Position numbers and translations under genes: made by a program | Shown here: one piece after another, positions 14,153-21,889 of the stretch | Layout: every line of letters begins with the position of its first letter | How positions within the stretch are numbered: the first letter of the stretch is position 1 | Source of the DNA: Pyronema omphalodes | Taxonomy: Eukaryota; Ascomycota; Pezizomycetes; Pezizales; Pyronemataceae | Assembly: GCA_024516155.1 (NCBI GenBank) | Contig: JAJJXM010000181.1 | Coordinates: 1 to 21,889 of the forward strand | DNA: 21,889 bases | Direction: 5' to 3' | The notes under the pieces: model-generated | The model's input: only the letters and a program-made list of their open reading frames with translations | Told to the model about the DNA's origin: nothing | Databases searched by the model: none

Positions 14153-16123
14153 TTTATTTATTTATTTATTAACTCATACACGTATCCAACCGTAAGGTTA
14201 TGGCGGAATCTACAGTAAATACAAAATTAAGAAACCCGGGTGTCAGGCCAGGCTCTCACTGGGTATGCCCCAGAGCTTGTCGTTAGGGTGTGGGGTTGTA
14301 GACCCCCAAGTCTCGCTGTGCTGTTGTTCGTCAAGCGTCGTCTGTTCCAGGAGCCCTGTACGCTCGGAGGCCACCTCGCCGGGTCGTTCCCCCATTTCCT
14401 CCACCCTTCCCCTCCCTTTTTTAACCATTTTTCCGCCTTTATTTCCTCCACAAAGCAAAAACAAAACCAAAGCAAAGTTAAACAGCCGCCGGGCCACCTA
14501 CGCCCCCACTCTCCTCTCCTCTCTCAACTCCTCCGCTGGTGTCTTCTGACTCTTTGCCCTTTGAGACACCCGGGCCAGCCCTGCCCCTCTTCTCCTCCCC
14601 TCTCTCCCCTTCTCCCTCCTTCTTCCTCAGCCTTCTCGCTGCCCCGCCTCGCCTCTCTCCCCTTCTTGTCGGTGGTGTTGTCAGTCCAAGATTGCCATTC
14701 CCAAGCACAATCTGGACGTTGATGCCTCCGCTCTTGACGACTTCTGCCCAAGTCTTCTTTGCAGAGGAGGTTGTCGTTCTGGGTTGGTGGGTATTCTTTC
14801 CCCGGCCACCATTCTTTGTTGTAGGGGTCTTGCTGGGTGGCGCTGCCGTGGGTGTCGTCTCCTTTGCTTTCTGCTTCTTCCTCTGTGTAGCCTTCGCCTC
14901 CACAGTCTTCCATCCGTTCGTCTCAGCAGGGGCAGTGCTTGGGGCGTCGGGTAGAGGTGTGTCCTGAGCAGATGAACTGTCAGGGTGAGGTTCCGGTGTC
15001 GCATCGGATGACGTGATCGCGAGGAGAGGTAGGGGGGACATAGGCTTGAGGGCATCAAGCTTGTCCTGGGCGGCGGTAGTCGCATGTTTTCAGTGCATCA
15101 GGCTTCGCACCGGTGATGCCGTTCTCGGTTTGTGGTTCACCGGTCGCCTGTTTGTCGGTGAGGTGGGTTCGGTGTTCTGGTCGCTTCCCCTTCGCTTTCT
15201 CTTGCCAGGAGGGTTGCGAACAGCGTCCAGGACATCCTGAATGTCATGTTGGACGACGGAGAGCTGCATAGTCATCTCTTCCATCGCTGAGGAAGAGGCC
15301 GTGAGGTTCGGTGAGGGGGGAGCCGAAATGACTTGTTGCTGTTCGTCGATTTTCTTCGTCAGGGCGGCCACAGCAGCCTTGAGAGCTGCTGTTTCTGCCT
15401 GTGTAGAGTCGTATGCTGCGCGCAGCTTCGCATTTTCGCCGTGCAGGTCGTTGAGTTTCGCCAGAACGGCGTCAAGCCTGTCGTTGATGTGGTCGCTTAT
15501 GTCGCACATCTTCTCTTCGACTGTGTCGAAGCGGCGGTGAGTCTCTCTGTTGTCCTGGTTCACACCTAACTACGTGAGGGCGCTGATCCGTGAGTGGTTC
15601 GCTGCCAATGATCTGTCCAGGCACGCTTCATCGCGTGCTCCATATTCTTCAAGGATGAACTTGATCATTTCATGGCGCCAGATATACAGCGATCGGGTAG
15701 TTGTGTCTTGTTGCTGGTCTGTTGAAGCCGAAGGAACTGGTGATCCTGCCAAGACCACGTTCTGGAGGGGTTCTCCAGCACTGCTTCCATCAACTTCATC
15801 AACTATTCCATCTCTTCCATCAAAAGTAGGCTTAGATCCATCATGAGGAAGGTCGGCGAGAACATTGTACGCGTTTTCGGACCGTTTCGATCGTTGGGCG
15901 TTGTTCTGTCGTTGTTTTGGCGACATTTCGTGAGGTGGGGTAAGCCAAAACTCGTGAAAACTCTGATTTTGCGACAAAAGTCAACAAAAACAACGTAGAA
16001 TTCCCTGAAAATTCAGAGAATAACGTAACAGAGTGCTGCGAATCCGAATCCGATGAGAAAACCGGGGGTTTCGGTGCTCGTTGTTGAGAATGCAGGGGGG
16101 GGGTCGCCGTTGCCGTGTCGTTT
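14153..16123 (-). mobile_element. Element C: full-length ORF1-only LINE derivative
   Basis: This 1971-bp minus-strand copy has the (TTTA)n tail at the left TSD and the C-run head (nine, 16095-16103) at the right TSD, plus about 6 extra nucleotides. It aligns end to end with element A without indels in the ORF. The hairpin is at 14181-14205, with one outer pair lost (CGT instead of CGC). It inserted into the Gag gene of G1 just before the zinc knuckle, so it is younger than G1. Confidence 0.92.
14478..15926 (-). pseudogene. ORF1-like protein of element C, two nonsense codons
   Basis: The frame has exactly the length of element A's ORF (1449 nt) and the same ATG context. It carries two in-frame stops and no frameshift: a TAG at 15567-15569 where A has the Leu of ISALTLL, and a TGA at about 15087-15089 where A has the Ser of SLMHSK. 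The central module is of the A type. All other features match A: coiled coil, KRKRR cluster, WAEVVKSGG and a K/R/E/G-rich tail. It was probably mobilised when the frame was intact or through helper proteins, then decayed by point mutation. Confidence 0.85.
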
Positions 16124-16136
16124 GCCTGTCAGAAGG
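16124..16136 (+). repeat. TSD of element C, right copy
   Basis: This is an exact repeat of 14140-14152 at the 5' head of element C. Confidence 0.95.
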
Positions 16137-16257
16137 ACGTTGCCTCTACTGCGGTGGCCTCGGCCACATGGCTGCGTCGTGCCCCGCCAAGACGAATGTT
16201 AAAGTGGCGAGCGTGGAATTATTGGATACTGAAGAAGAGGTGTCGGGAAAAGAATAA
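16124..16257 (+). pseudogene. Gag C-terminus of G1 with CCHC zinc knuckle
   Basis: This continues the Gag frame after element C. It encodes a single CX2CX4HX4C knuckle (CLYCGGLGHMAASC, about 16140-16181), the nucleocapsid module that binds element RNA, then an acidic tail (DTEEEVSGKE) and a TAA at 16255-16257. Pol starts in the -1 frame: its reading frame is open from 16233 and overlaps Gag by 25 nt. With element C removed the Gag frame is continuous across the TSD. Confidence 0.85.
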
Positions 16258-18488
16258 ACCAGCTGCAAGAAGATGGCTCTGCCGCTGGTGGGAATATTAT
16301 TGCTGATACATTGCTATTATCGGGCGCAAGTTTTACTGGAAAGTTAGAATGCAAACACCTTGTTCTCTCTTGTTCCTTGTTTTCCAATAACCGCTCCGTG
16401 AAAACAGTAGCGCTCGTTGACTGCGGCGCCACCGGTATCGCCTTTGTTGACCGCAATTTCGCCCGCCATCACAAACTCCCCCTAACCCCCCTATCCACCG
16501 CCCGAACGGTCGAAGTTATCGACGGCCGCCCCATATCCTCAGGAAAAATCACACACCTCGCCCAAGTAGAGTGTACCATCAATGGTCACTCGGAAACCCT
16601 TCCCATGTTTGTCACCAAGTTGGGTCACTACCCGGTGGTGTTGGGCATCCCCTGGTTGAAAAGACACGATGTAACAATAAGCTTCAGTTCCAAGACTGTA
16701 AGCTTCGACTCCCAATACTGCCTAAGGAACTGCACCCCGTTGCCTGTAAGCACAACCGGTGTCGAGGTCCTGGACTCGAGGCCCCCTCCCGCTGTCCACG
16801 AGCCCGACACAAACCCCATGCCGGAGTTAGAAGACTCGGTCCCCGACCCCCCGGACGAACCCCCAATAGCGATCTCAAGTCTAACCATCTCTGACTTCAA
16901 AGAAATGGTAGAAGACGAAAGCCTGACAGTGTTCTCGCTATCGTTGGACGAGATCACCGTCGCCCTACAAGACAAGCCCCCCCTCACGGATGACAAACTG
17001 AAAGACATGATCCCCGAAGAGTATCATGACTACCTCGATTTATTCAAGGAGGTCAACGCGAAGGAACTCCCCCCACACCGACCCTACGACCACAAGATCC
17101 CACTGAAAGAGGGATTCGTCCCCCCCTTTGGCCCGCTATACTCGCTGTCACGCAACGAGTTGCAGACGCTGAAAGCGTGGCTCGATGAGAATTTGGTGAA
17201 AGGATTTATACAACGCTCCCAATCACCAGCCGCCTCGCCGATATTATTCGTGAAAAAATCAGACAGATCCCTACGCCTGTGTGTCGATTACCGGAGACTG
17301 AATGAAGGTACCGAGAAGAACCGGTACCCGCTGCCATTGATACAGGAAACGATGATGAATCTTTCCAAAGCTCAATACTTTACGACGCTTGATGTCCGCA
17401 GCGCTTATAACCTTATCAGAATGGCAGAGGGCGAAGAATGGAAGACGGCCTTCCGCACAAGGTACGGCCTATTTGAGTCGAAAGTGATGCCCTTTGGGCT
17501 CACCAACGCGCCTGCCGATTTCCAGGCATTTATAAATGATGTCCTGAGACCATACCTGGACCAGTTTTGTACGGCATACTTCGACGATATCCTCGTATTC
17601 TCCGAAACAAAGCCCGATCACACCGCACACGTCCGAAAGATCTTGGAACGACTCAAACAAGAAAAACTGCACTTGAAGCCAGAGAAGTGTAAGTTTGCTA
17701 AGGCAGAAGTACAGTACCTGGGCTACAACATCGGCCGCGACGGCGCGCGCATGATGGAGTCCAAAGTAGCCACAGTGAGAGATTGGAAGGAACCAACCAA
17801 TTTGAAACAGGTCCAAGAGTGCCTGGGTTTCGCGAATTTTTACCGAAGATTTATCAAAGACTACTCAAAAGTGGTCTCCCCTCTGACGGCTCTGACCAAA
17901 AAGAAAGATGGTAAAGCAATCCCCTTTACCTGGGGTAACGATCAGCAAAGCGCCTTCGACCGACTGAAGGATGCATTTACATCAGCACCGATTCTCAAGC
18001 ACTTCGACTACGAGAAACCGATTGTAGTAGAAACAGACGCATCTGACTATGTGTCTGCTGGAGTCTTATCACAATACGACGACGATAACGTGTTACACCC
18101 CGTCGCATTTTATTCCAAAAAGCATTTCCCGGCAGAATGCAACTACGAAATCTATGACAAAGAACTACTGGCAATAGTTCGTTGTTTTGAGGAATGGCGT
18201 CCCCACTTGGAGGGCTCCGCCTTCCCTATAAAAGTATTGACAGACCACAAGAATCTCCAATACTTTATGACGACAAAGCTGCTAAACAGACGACAAGCAC
18301 GCTGGTCCGAATTCCTGTCTCGGTTCAACTTTGTGATCACCTATCGTCCGGGAACGTTGGGAGGAAAACTGGACGCCCTGACAAGACGAGCCGCCGACCT
18401 CCCGGGAGAGGGAGACGAACGCATACTAGCGAATCAGCAAGCTGTTCTAAAGCCACAAAACTTCCAATTGTGCATGACCCCGCCATGA
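16233..18488 (+). pseudogene. G1 Pol: protease, reverse transcriptase, RNase H
   Basis: The frame is open from 16233 to a TGA at 18486-18488 and is probably reached by the frameshift at 16245. Counting from 16233, the retropepsin has VDCGATG with the catalytic Asp at residue 63. RT has LCVDYRRLN, FTTLDVRSAYN, MPFGLTNAPADFQ and YFDD at 449-452. RNase H has ETDASDY (Asp 602), YDKELLAI (Glu 644) and LTDHKNL (Asp 671). This is the typical Ty3/gypsy arrangement, and all catalytic residues checked are present. Integrase follows in another frame because of an indel near 18460-18475, so the polyprotein cannot be completed in this copy. Confidence 0.88.
16245..16289 (+). promoter_or_regulatory. Predicted -1 ribosomal frameshift site, Gag to Pol
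   Basis: The heptamer GGGAAAA (16245-16251) lies in the Gag frame as G GGA AAA, a canonical X XXY YYZ slippery site, one codon before the Gag stop. After a 6-nt spacer, ACCAGC (16258-16263) can pair with GCTGGT (16284-16289), and an inner GCA/TGC can extend the stem. A slip of -1 enters the Pol frame exactly. Heptamer, spacer and stem are seen directly; the function is inferred. Confidence 0.75.
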
Positions 18489-19228
18489 AACTTGCACCCT
18501 CCGAAGTGGACCTCCTGTTTAAGGAGGGCTACAAGACAGATTCATTACCAAACCGAGTGTTGGGAATGCTGGAAGAGGGTACACAAATCTGTAAGGACAT
18601 ATCACTCGCCGATTGCTCCGTGTGGGAAAACAGATTGTACTACCAAGACTGCCTCTATGTCCCCGCGCTGGACAAACTACGATTGAAACTACTACAAGAT
18701 CACCACGACCCCCCCACCATGGGACACCCGGGCCGTGCAAAGACTTTCGAACTCCTCGCCAGGAATTATTACTGGCCCTCGATGAGAAAAGATGTGGACC
18801 AATTCGTCCGAAATTGCCACACTTGTAAAAGAACAAAAGCTACCCGCCACACACCCTATGGAACCTTGAAACCCCTACCGGTCCCGCACCACCCGTGGCA
18901 GAATATATCTGTGGACTTTGTTACTGGACTACCGACATCAGAAGGCTTCGACGCAATATGTGCGATCGTTTGCCGACTCACGAAACAGAGGCACTTAGTG
19001 CCCTGTCACTCCACGATAGACGCAGAAGGCTTCGCGCAACTCTTCCTGGAAAACGTATTCAAACTACACGGCCTGCCAGACACAGTAGTGTCCGACCGCG
19101 GTCCGCAATTTGTGGCCCATTTCTGGAAACACTTGGCAAATTGCATGGGTAACGAAATTGCCACGAGTACGGCCTTCCATCCCCAAACCGACGGCCAAAC
19201 AGAGAGAATTAACGCGGTTACGGAGCAA
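18465..19228 (+). pseudogene. G1 integrase fragment, 3'-truncated
   Basis: This frame is -1 relative to upstream Pol (one base lost or two gained near 18465). It shows the zinc-binding HHCC region (HHDPPTMGH near 18699-18725 with CHTC near 18815-18830) and the DDE catalytic triad: Asp at 18914-18916 (SVDFVTG), Asp at 19094-19096 (VSDRGPQF) and Glu at 19202-19204 (DGQTERIN). Eight codons after the Glu the gene is cut by the tail of element F. The C-terminal DNA-binding part and any chromodomain are missing from the window. The inverted F tail adds about 16 foreign codons before a stop at 19277-19279. Confidence 0.88.
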
Positions 19229-19456
19229 TTTATTTATTTATTTATTTATTTATTAACTCATACACGCATCCAACCGTAAGGTTATGGCGGAATCTACAGT
19301 AAATACAAAATTAAGAAACCCGGGTGTTAGGCCAAGCTCTCACTGGGTATGCCCCAGAGCTTGTCGTTAGGGTGTGGGGTTGTAGACCCCCAAGTCTCGT
19401 TGTGCTTTTGTTCGTCAAGCGTCGTCTGTTCCAGGAGCCCTGTACGCTCGGAGGCC

Positions 19457-19469
19457 ACCTCGCCGGGTC
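19457..19469 (+). repeat. TSD of element D, left copy
   Basis: ACCTCGCCGGGTC is repeated exactly at 20142-20154, inside the 3' UTR of element F. Confidence 0.92.
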
Positions 19470-20141
19470 ACCCTCGATACGCGGCACACCACACGGCAAC
19501 GGCGACCCCCCCCCCCTGCATTCTCAACAACGAGCACCGAAACCCCCGGTTTTCTCATCGGATTCGGATTCGCAGCACTCTGTTACCTTATTCTCTGAAT
19601 TTTCAGGGAATTCTACGTCGTTTTTGTTGACTTTTGTCGCAAAATCAGAGTTTTCACGAGTTCTGGCTTACCCCACCTCACGAAATGTCGCCAAAACAAC
19701 GACAGAACAACGCCCGACGATCGAAACGGTCCGAAAACGCGTACAATGTTCTAGCCGACCCTCCTCATGATGGACCCAACCCTATTTTTGATGGAGGAGA
19801 TGGAATAGTTGATGAAGTTGATGGAAACTTCGCTGGAAAACCCTTCCAGAGCGTGGTCTTGGCAGGATCACCAGTTCCTTCGGCTTCAACACACCAGCTA
19901 CAAGCGACAACTGAACACAGCCGGTTCAGTACCTACCGCCGCTTGTGTGTATCCGCGATTAATGAGGCAGTTGCAGCTGATGACACCTATGCCACCCTGG
20001 ATCAGCTGTTCCATGACAACTACGCCGAACTCAATGGAGATCTCGGCCTAACACCCGGGTTTCTTAATTTTGTATTTACTGTTGATTCCGCCATAACCTT
20101 ACGGTTGGATGCGTGTATGAGTTAATAAATAAATAAATAAA
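19470..20141 (+). mobile_element. Element D: minimal 672-bp LINE derivative (head plus tail)
   Basis: The element starts with about 17 extra nucleotides, then the family head with C11 (19506-19516), the leader and the first ~370 nt of the ORF. It then joins directly at GGCCTAACACCCGGG to the last ~90 bp of the (TAAA)n end with the hairpin at 20089-20113. About 1.3 kb of element A is missing between. The exact 13-nt TSD shows that it moved in this deleted form or a close relative of it. The start of the central module is of the copy 1 type. The shortness and the retained ends make it SINE-like in behaviour. Confidence 0.9.
19685..20125 (+). CDS. Truncated ORF1-like protein of element D, 146 aa
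   Basis: It uses the same ATG (MSPKQRQNN) as the other copies. About 120 residues of ORF1 N-terminus end in the central module (AELNGDLGL), then about 25 residues are read through the terminal repeat (PGFLNFVFTVDSAITLRL) to the TAA just before the tail. It contains no coiled coil and no WAEVVK motif. It may be a by-product of the internal deletion with no function. The frame has no stop before the terminal repeat. Confidence 0.5.
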   Translation: MSPKQRQNNARRSKRSENAYNVLADPPHDGPNPIFDGGDGIVDEVDGNFAGKPFQSVVLAGSPVPSASTHQLQATTEHSRFSTYRRLCVSAINEAVAADDTYATLDQLFHDNYAELNGDLGLTPGFLNFVFTVDSAITLRLDACMS

Positions 20142-20154
20142 ACCTCGCCGGGTC
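20142..20154 (+). repeat. TSD of element D, right copy
   Basis: This is an exact repeat of 19457-19469, after the (TAAA)n tail of D. Confidence 0.92.
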
Positions 20155-20207
20155 GTTCCCCCATTTCCTCCACCCTTCCCCTGCCATTTTTAACCATTTT
20201 TCCGCCT

Positions 20208-20743
20208 TTATTTCCTCCACAAAGCAAAAACAAAACCAAAGAAAAGTTGAACAGCCGCCGGGCCACCTACGCCCCCCACTCTCCTCTCCTCTCTCAACTC
20301 CTCCGCTGGTGTCTCTGACTCTTTGCCCTTTGAGACACCCGGGCCAGCCCTGCCCCTCCTCTCCTCTCCTCTCTCCCCTTCTCCTTCCTTCTTCCTCAGC
20401 CTTCTCGTTGCTCCCCCTCGCCTCTCTCCCCTTCTTGTCGGTGGTGTTGTCAGTCCAAGATTGCCATTCCCCAGCACAATCTGGACGTTGATGCCTCCGC
20501 TCTTGACGACTTCTGCCCAAGTCTTCTTTGCAGAGGGGGTTGTCGTTCTGGGTCGGTGGGTATTCTTTCCCCTTCCACCATTCTTTGTTGTAGGGGTCTG
20601 TTTGGGTATCGCTGCCGTAGATGTCGTCTCCTTCGCTTTCGTCTTCTTCTTCTGTGTGGCCTTTGCCTCCACAGTCTTCCATCCGTCGGTCTCAGCAGGG
20701 GCAGTGCTTGGGGCGTCGGGTAGAGGTGTGTCCTGAGCAGATG
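20208..20743 (-). pseudogene. ORF1-like C-terminal fragment of element F
   Basis: It is read from 20743 downward in one frame: SAQDTPLPDAPSTAPAETDGWKTVEAKA..., KTWAEVVKSGG and NVQIVLGNGN, then the K/R/E/G-rich tail. A one-base deletion near 20315 (GTCTCTGACTC against GTCTCCTGACTC in other copies) shifts the end, so the tail differs from A after KGKES and the frame reads on to a stop at 20208. The N-terminal half and coiled coil are absent. Confidence 0.75.
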
Positions 20744-20959
20744 GTTTGTTGTTTGTTGTTTGTTCTCTCATTACTTGTTTGCAACCCGAAGGTTATGACA
20801 AGGGACAGATAAATACAAAAGAGAAGAAGAAAGAAATGTAAAAGCAAAAACCCAGTCTCCACCTCTACCAGTCTCCTCCTCTTGATCGTTGTGGTTGTGG
20901 GGTCTGTCCCCACTGTATACTACGGGGGTTTCTTGTCCAAGCGCGTCTGATGTTCCAAG
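20744..20959 (-). mobile_element. (CAAA)n LINE 3' end, truncated copy R2a
   Basis: This 216-bp minus-strand fragment contains an irregular GTTT/GTTGTTT tail (20744-20767), the hairpin at 20774-20802 and about 160 bp of 3' UTR, ending at GTTCCAAG. It is nearly identical to the first 212 bp of the neighbour at 20960; one visible difference is CTACGGG against CTTCGGG. It abuts element F on the left. Confidence 0.85.
20774..20802 (-). other. 3'-terminal RNA hairpin of R2a
   Basis: On the sense strand it has a CTTGT/ACAAG outer stem, CAT/GCAA internal loop, AACC/GGTT inner stem and a TTCG loop closed by C-G (a UUCG tetraloop in RNA). Confidence 0.75.
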
Positions 20960-20986
20960 TTTGTTTGTTTGTTTGTTCTCTCATTA

Positions 20987-21015
20987 CTTGTTTGCAACCC
21001 GAAGGTTATGACAAG
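20987..21015 (-). other. 3'-terminal RNA hairpin of R2b
   Basis: It is identical to the R2a hairpin (20774-20802), with the UUCG-type tetraloop, and is followed on the sense strand by TAATGAGA and the tail. Confidence 0.75.
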
Positions 21016-21791
21016 GGACAGATAAATACAAAAGAGAAGAAGAAAGAAATGTAAAAGCAAAAACCCAGTCTCCACCTCTACCAGTCTCCTCCTCTTGATC
21101 GTTGTGGTTGTGGGGTCTGTCCCCACTGTATACTTCGGGGGTTTCTTGTCCAAGCGCGTCTGATGTTCCAAGTGCCCTGCTTGCACAGAGGCCGCCTCGC
21201 CGGGCTCCTCCCTTTCCTCCTCCCTTCCCCTTCCCATGTTTAGCCATTTTACCGCCTTTGTTTCCTCCGCGTACAAAAGAAAAAGAAAACTCCCGTCGTC
21301 CTCCTCTGCCCCTTCCCCGCGCCCCTCTCTCTCCTTTCGCAACGCCTCGCACTCTCCCGCCCCTTCAACATAAGAAAAACATTGTCGCACCCAAACAAAG
21401 GAAAGTACAAAAGAAACTCGTCTGCCCTCTCTCGCCTGCCGTCCCCGTCATCTCCCTTCCCGTGCGCCATTCTACCATCCGTTCCCTTCTCACCCGCCGT
21501 ACCATAAAACAACTCCAACCCGTAAGAGAAACAATTGAAAGACACAGAAAAGAAAGCTCAAAACACCCGAACCCCAAGCAGACCCAAGCAACGACCCCAG
21601 CCCGATCCCACCACCTCGTGCCCGTTTCCTTTCACTCCGCCTATCCCTCTTCTACCTTCCCCTTCTGCTTGTCCCTTTTTTTTTTTTTTTTTATTTTTAC
21701 AAAACAGAAATCCTAAGTAAGAAAGCACTGCAAAATCAGCGCGCGCGAAAGTTCCTAAGGTACTGTGGTCAGTGTAGTCAGCGGTAGGGGT

Positions 21792-21889
21792 CTATCCCCT
21801 TCTGCGAGGCTTCTCTAGCCGGGAGTGTGCCCAAGTCGAGGTAGCAACACTTGGTTGCAGAGATAAAGGTCGAAAGAGCCTTGGTGCCG
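21792..21889 (-). pseudogene. ORF2 C-terminal end of LINE R2b, frameshifted
   Basis: Reading from 21889 downward, GTKALSTFISATK aligns with the ends of L3 and L2 ORF2. After a one-base insertion near 21849 the alignment continues as VATSTWAHSRLEKPRRRG to a TAG at 21792-21794. Only about 32 codons are in the window, so domains cannot be judged. It confirms that the (CAAA)n tails belong to autonomous-type LINEs. Confidence 0.75.

Larger units (their letters stand above)
12500..19228 (+). mobile_element. Ty3/gypsy LTR retrotransposon G1 (incomplete; split by element C)
   Basis: The order of domains is Gag, protease, RT, RNase H, integrase, which is the Ty3/gypsy (Metaviridae) order. The left end abuts the tail of L3 at 12499 and the right end is cut at 19228 by the tail of element F inside the integrase. 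Neither LTR is seen complete, and no primer-binding site could be assigned with confidence. Element C interrupts Gag at 14153-16123. Further damage includes an early frameshift near 12930, an in-frame TGA at 13046-13048, a likely C11 slippage at 13313-13323 and a frameshift near 18465. The copy is inactive. Confidence 0.9.
19229..20743 (-). mobile_element. Element F: ORF1-only derivative, 5' part missing, split by element D
   Basis: The minus-strand copy has its (TTTA)n tail starting at 19229 in the G1 integrase. The parts are 19229-19469 and 20155-20743, joined when D and one TSD copy are removed. It corresponds to about 3600-4430 of element A. The hairpin is at 19265-19289. The right end stops at 20743 where the tail of a (CAAA)n LINE begins. 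No TSD matching the left flank (CGGTTACGGAGCAA) is seen there, so F probably continues beyond the later insertions outside the window. Confidence 0.85.
20960..21889 (-). mobile_element. (CAAA)n LINE 3' end, copy R2b (continues right of window)
   Basis: It is read on the minus strand: the C-terminus of ORF2 (21792-21889), a 3' UTR of about 800 bp, a hairpin (20987-21015) and the tail (20960-20976). It is the same family as L2. The UTR at 21270-21790 holds C/T-rich sequence (purine-rich on the sense strand) and a T-run near 21676-21693, with no gene. The 5' part lies outside the window. Confidence 0.88.

Noticed and set aside
18194..18430. N-terminal extension of the integrase frame upstream of 18430.
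   Set aside because: The RNase H coding frame occupies this stretch in another phase. Only the part after the frameshift near 18465 aligns with integrase.
19229..20141. Twin-priming inversion: minus-strand tail piece next to a plus-strand 5' piece.
   Set aside because: The plus-strand piece has its own tail and an exact 13-nt TSD (19457-19469 and 20142-20154), and the minus-strand element continues at 20155. It is a nested insertion.

Overview
The window is a nest of retrotransposons from a eukaryote, most likely a filamentous ascomycete fungus. The evidence is a Tad1/I-like LINE with an RNase H domain, a Ty3/gypsy element with a fungal-type Gag, GC-rich codon use, and no host gene in about 22 kb. 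I saw no tRNA, rRNA or CRISPR array. The open 1333-codon LINE ORF2, and copies that differ only by scattered changes, argue against heavy repeat-induced point mutation (RIP). The species cannot be named from this sequence.

Layout from left to right. 1-960 (-) is the 5' part of an ORF1-only LINE derivative. 961-1242 (+) is the 3' end of a LINE family with a (CAAA)n tail. 1243-1602 (-) is another ORF1-only fragment. 1604-5479 (-) is LINE L2, 5'-truncated and decayed, split by two later insertions: element A (2451-4430, +, 14-nt target-site duplication (TSD), open 482-codon ORF) and element B (4732-5252, -, 16-nt TSD). About 5499-12499 (+) is LINE L3, nearly complete: ORF1 has one frameshift, ORF2 (7690-11691) is open, and the tail is (TAAA)n. 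12500-19228 (+) is a Ty3/gypsy element, G1, with Gag, protease, RT, RNase H and a truncated integrase. It is split by element C (14153-16123, -, 13-nt TSD) and cut off at 19229 by element F (19229-20743, -). F contains element D (19470-20141, +, 13-nt TSD). Two (CAAA)n-tailed LINE ends (20744-20959 and 20960-21889, both -) lie head-to-tail at the right edge, and the second carries the last codons of an ORF2.

The main system is a partnership between an autonomous LINE (L3 type) and a family of non-autonomous, ORF1-only derivatives (A, B, C, D, F and two edge copies). The derivatives share the LINE's 5' head (GCGAC followed by a C-run) and its last ~310 bp, but lack endonuclease, RT and RNase H. 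This resembles mammalian HAL1 half-LINEs. Both LINE tail families end in the same RNA architecture: an outer stem, a 3x4 internal loop and an AACC/GGTT inner hairpin, then an ATGA box and an A-rich tail. A paired base change between copies supports this structure as the reverse transcriptase's recognition signal. G1 separately shows a textbook -1 frameshift site (GGGAAAA plus a stem) at its Gag-Pol junction.
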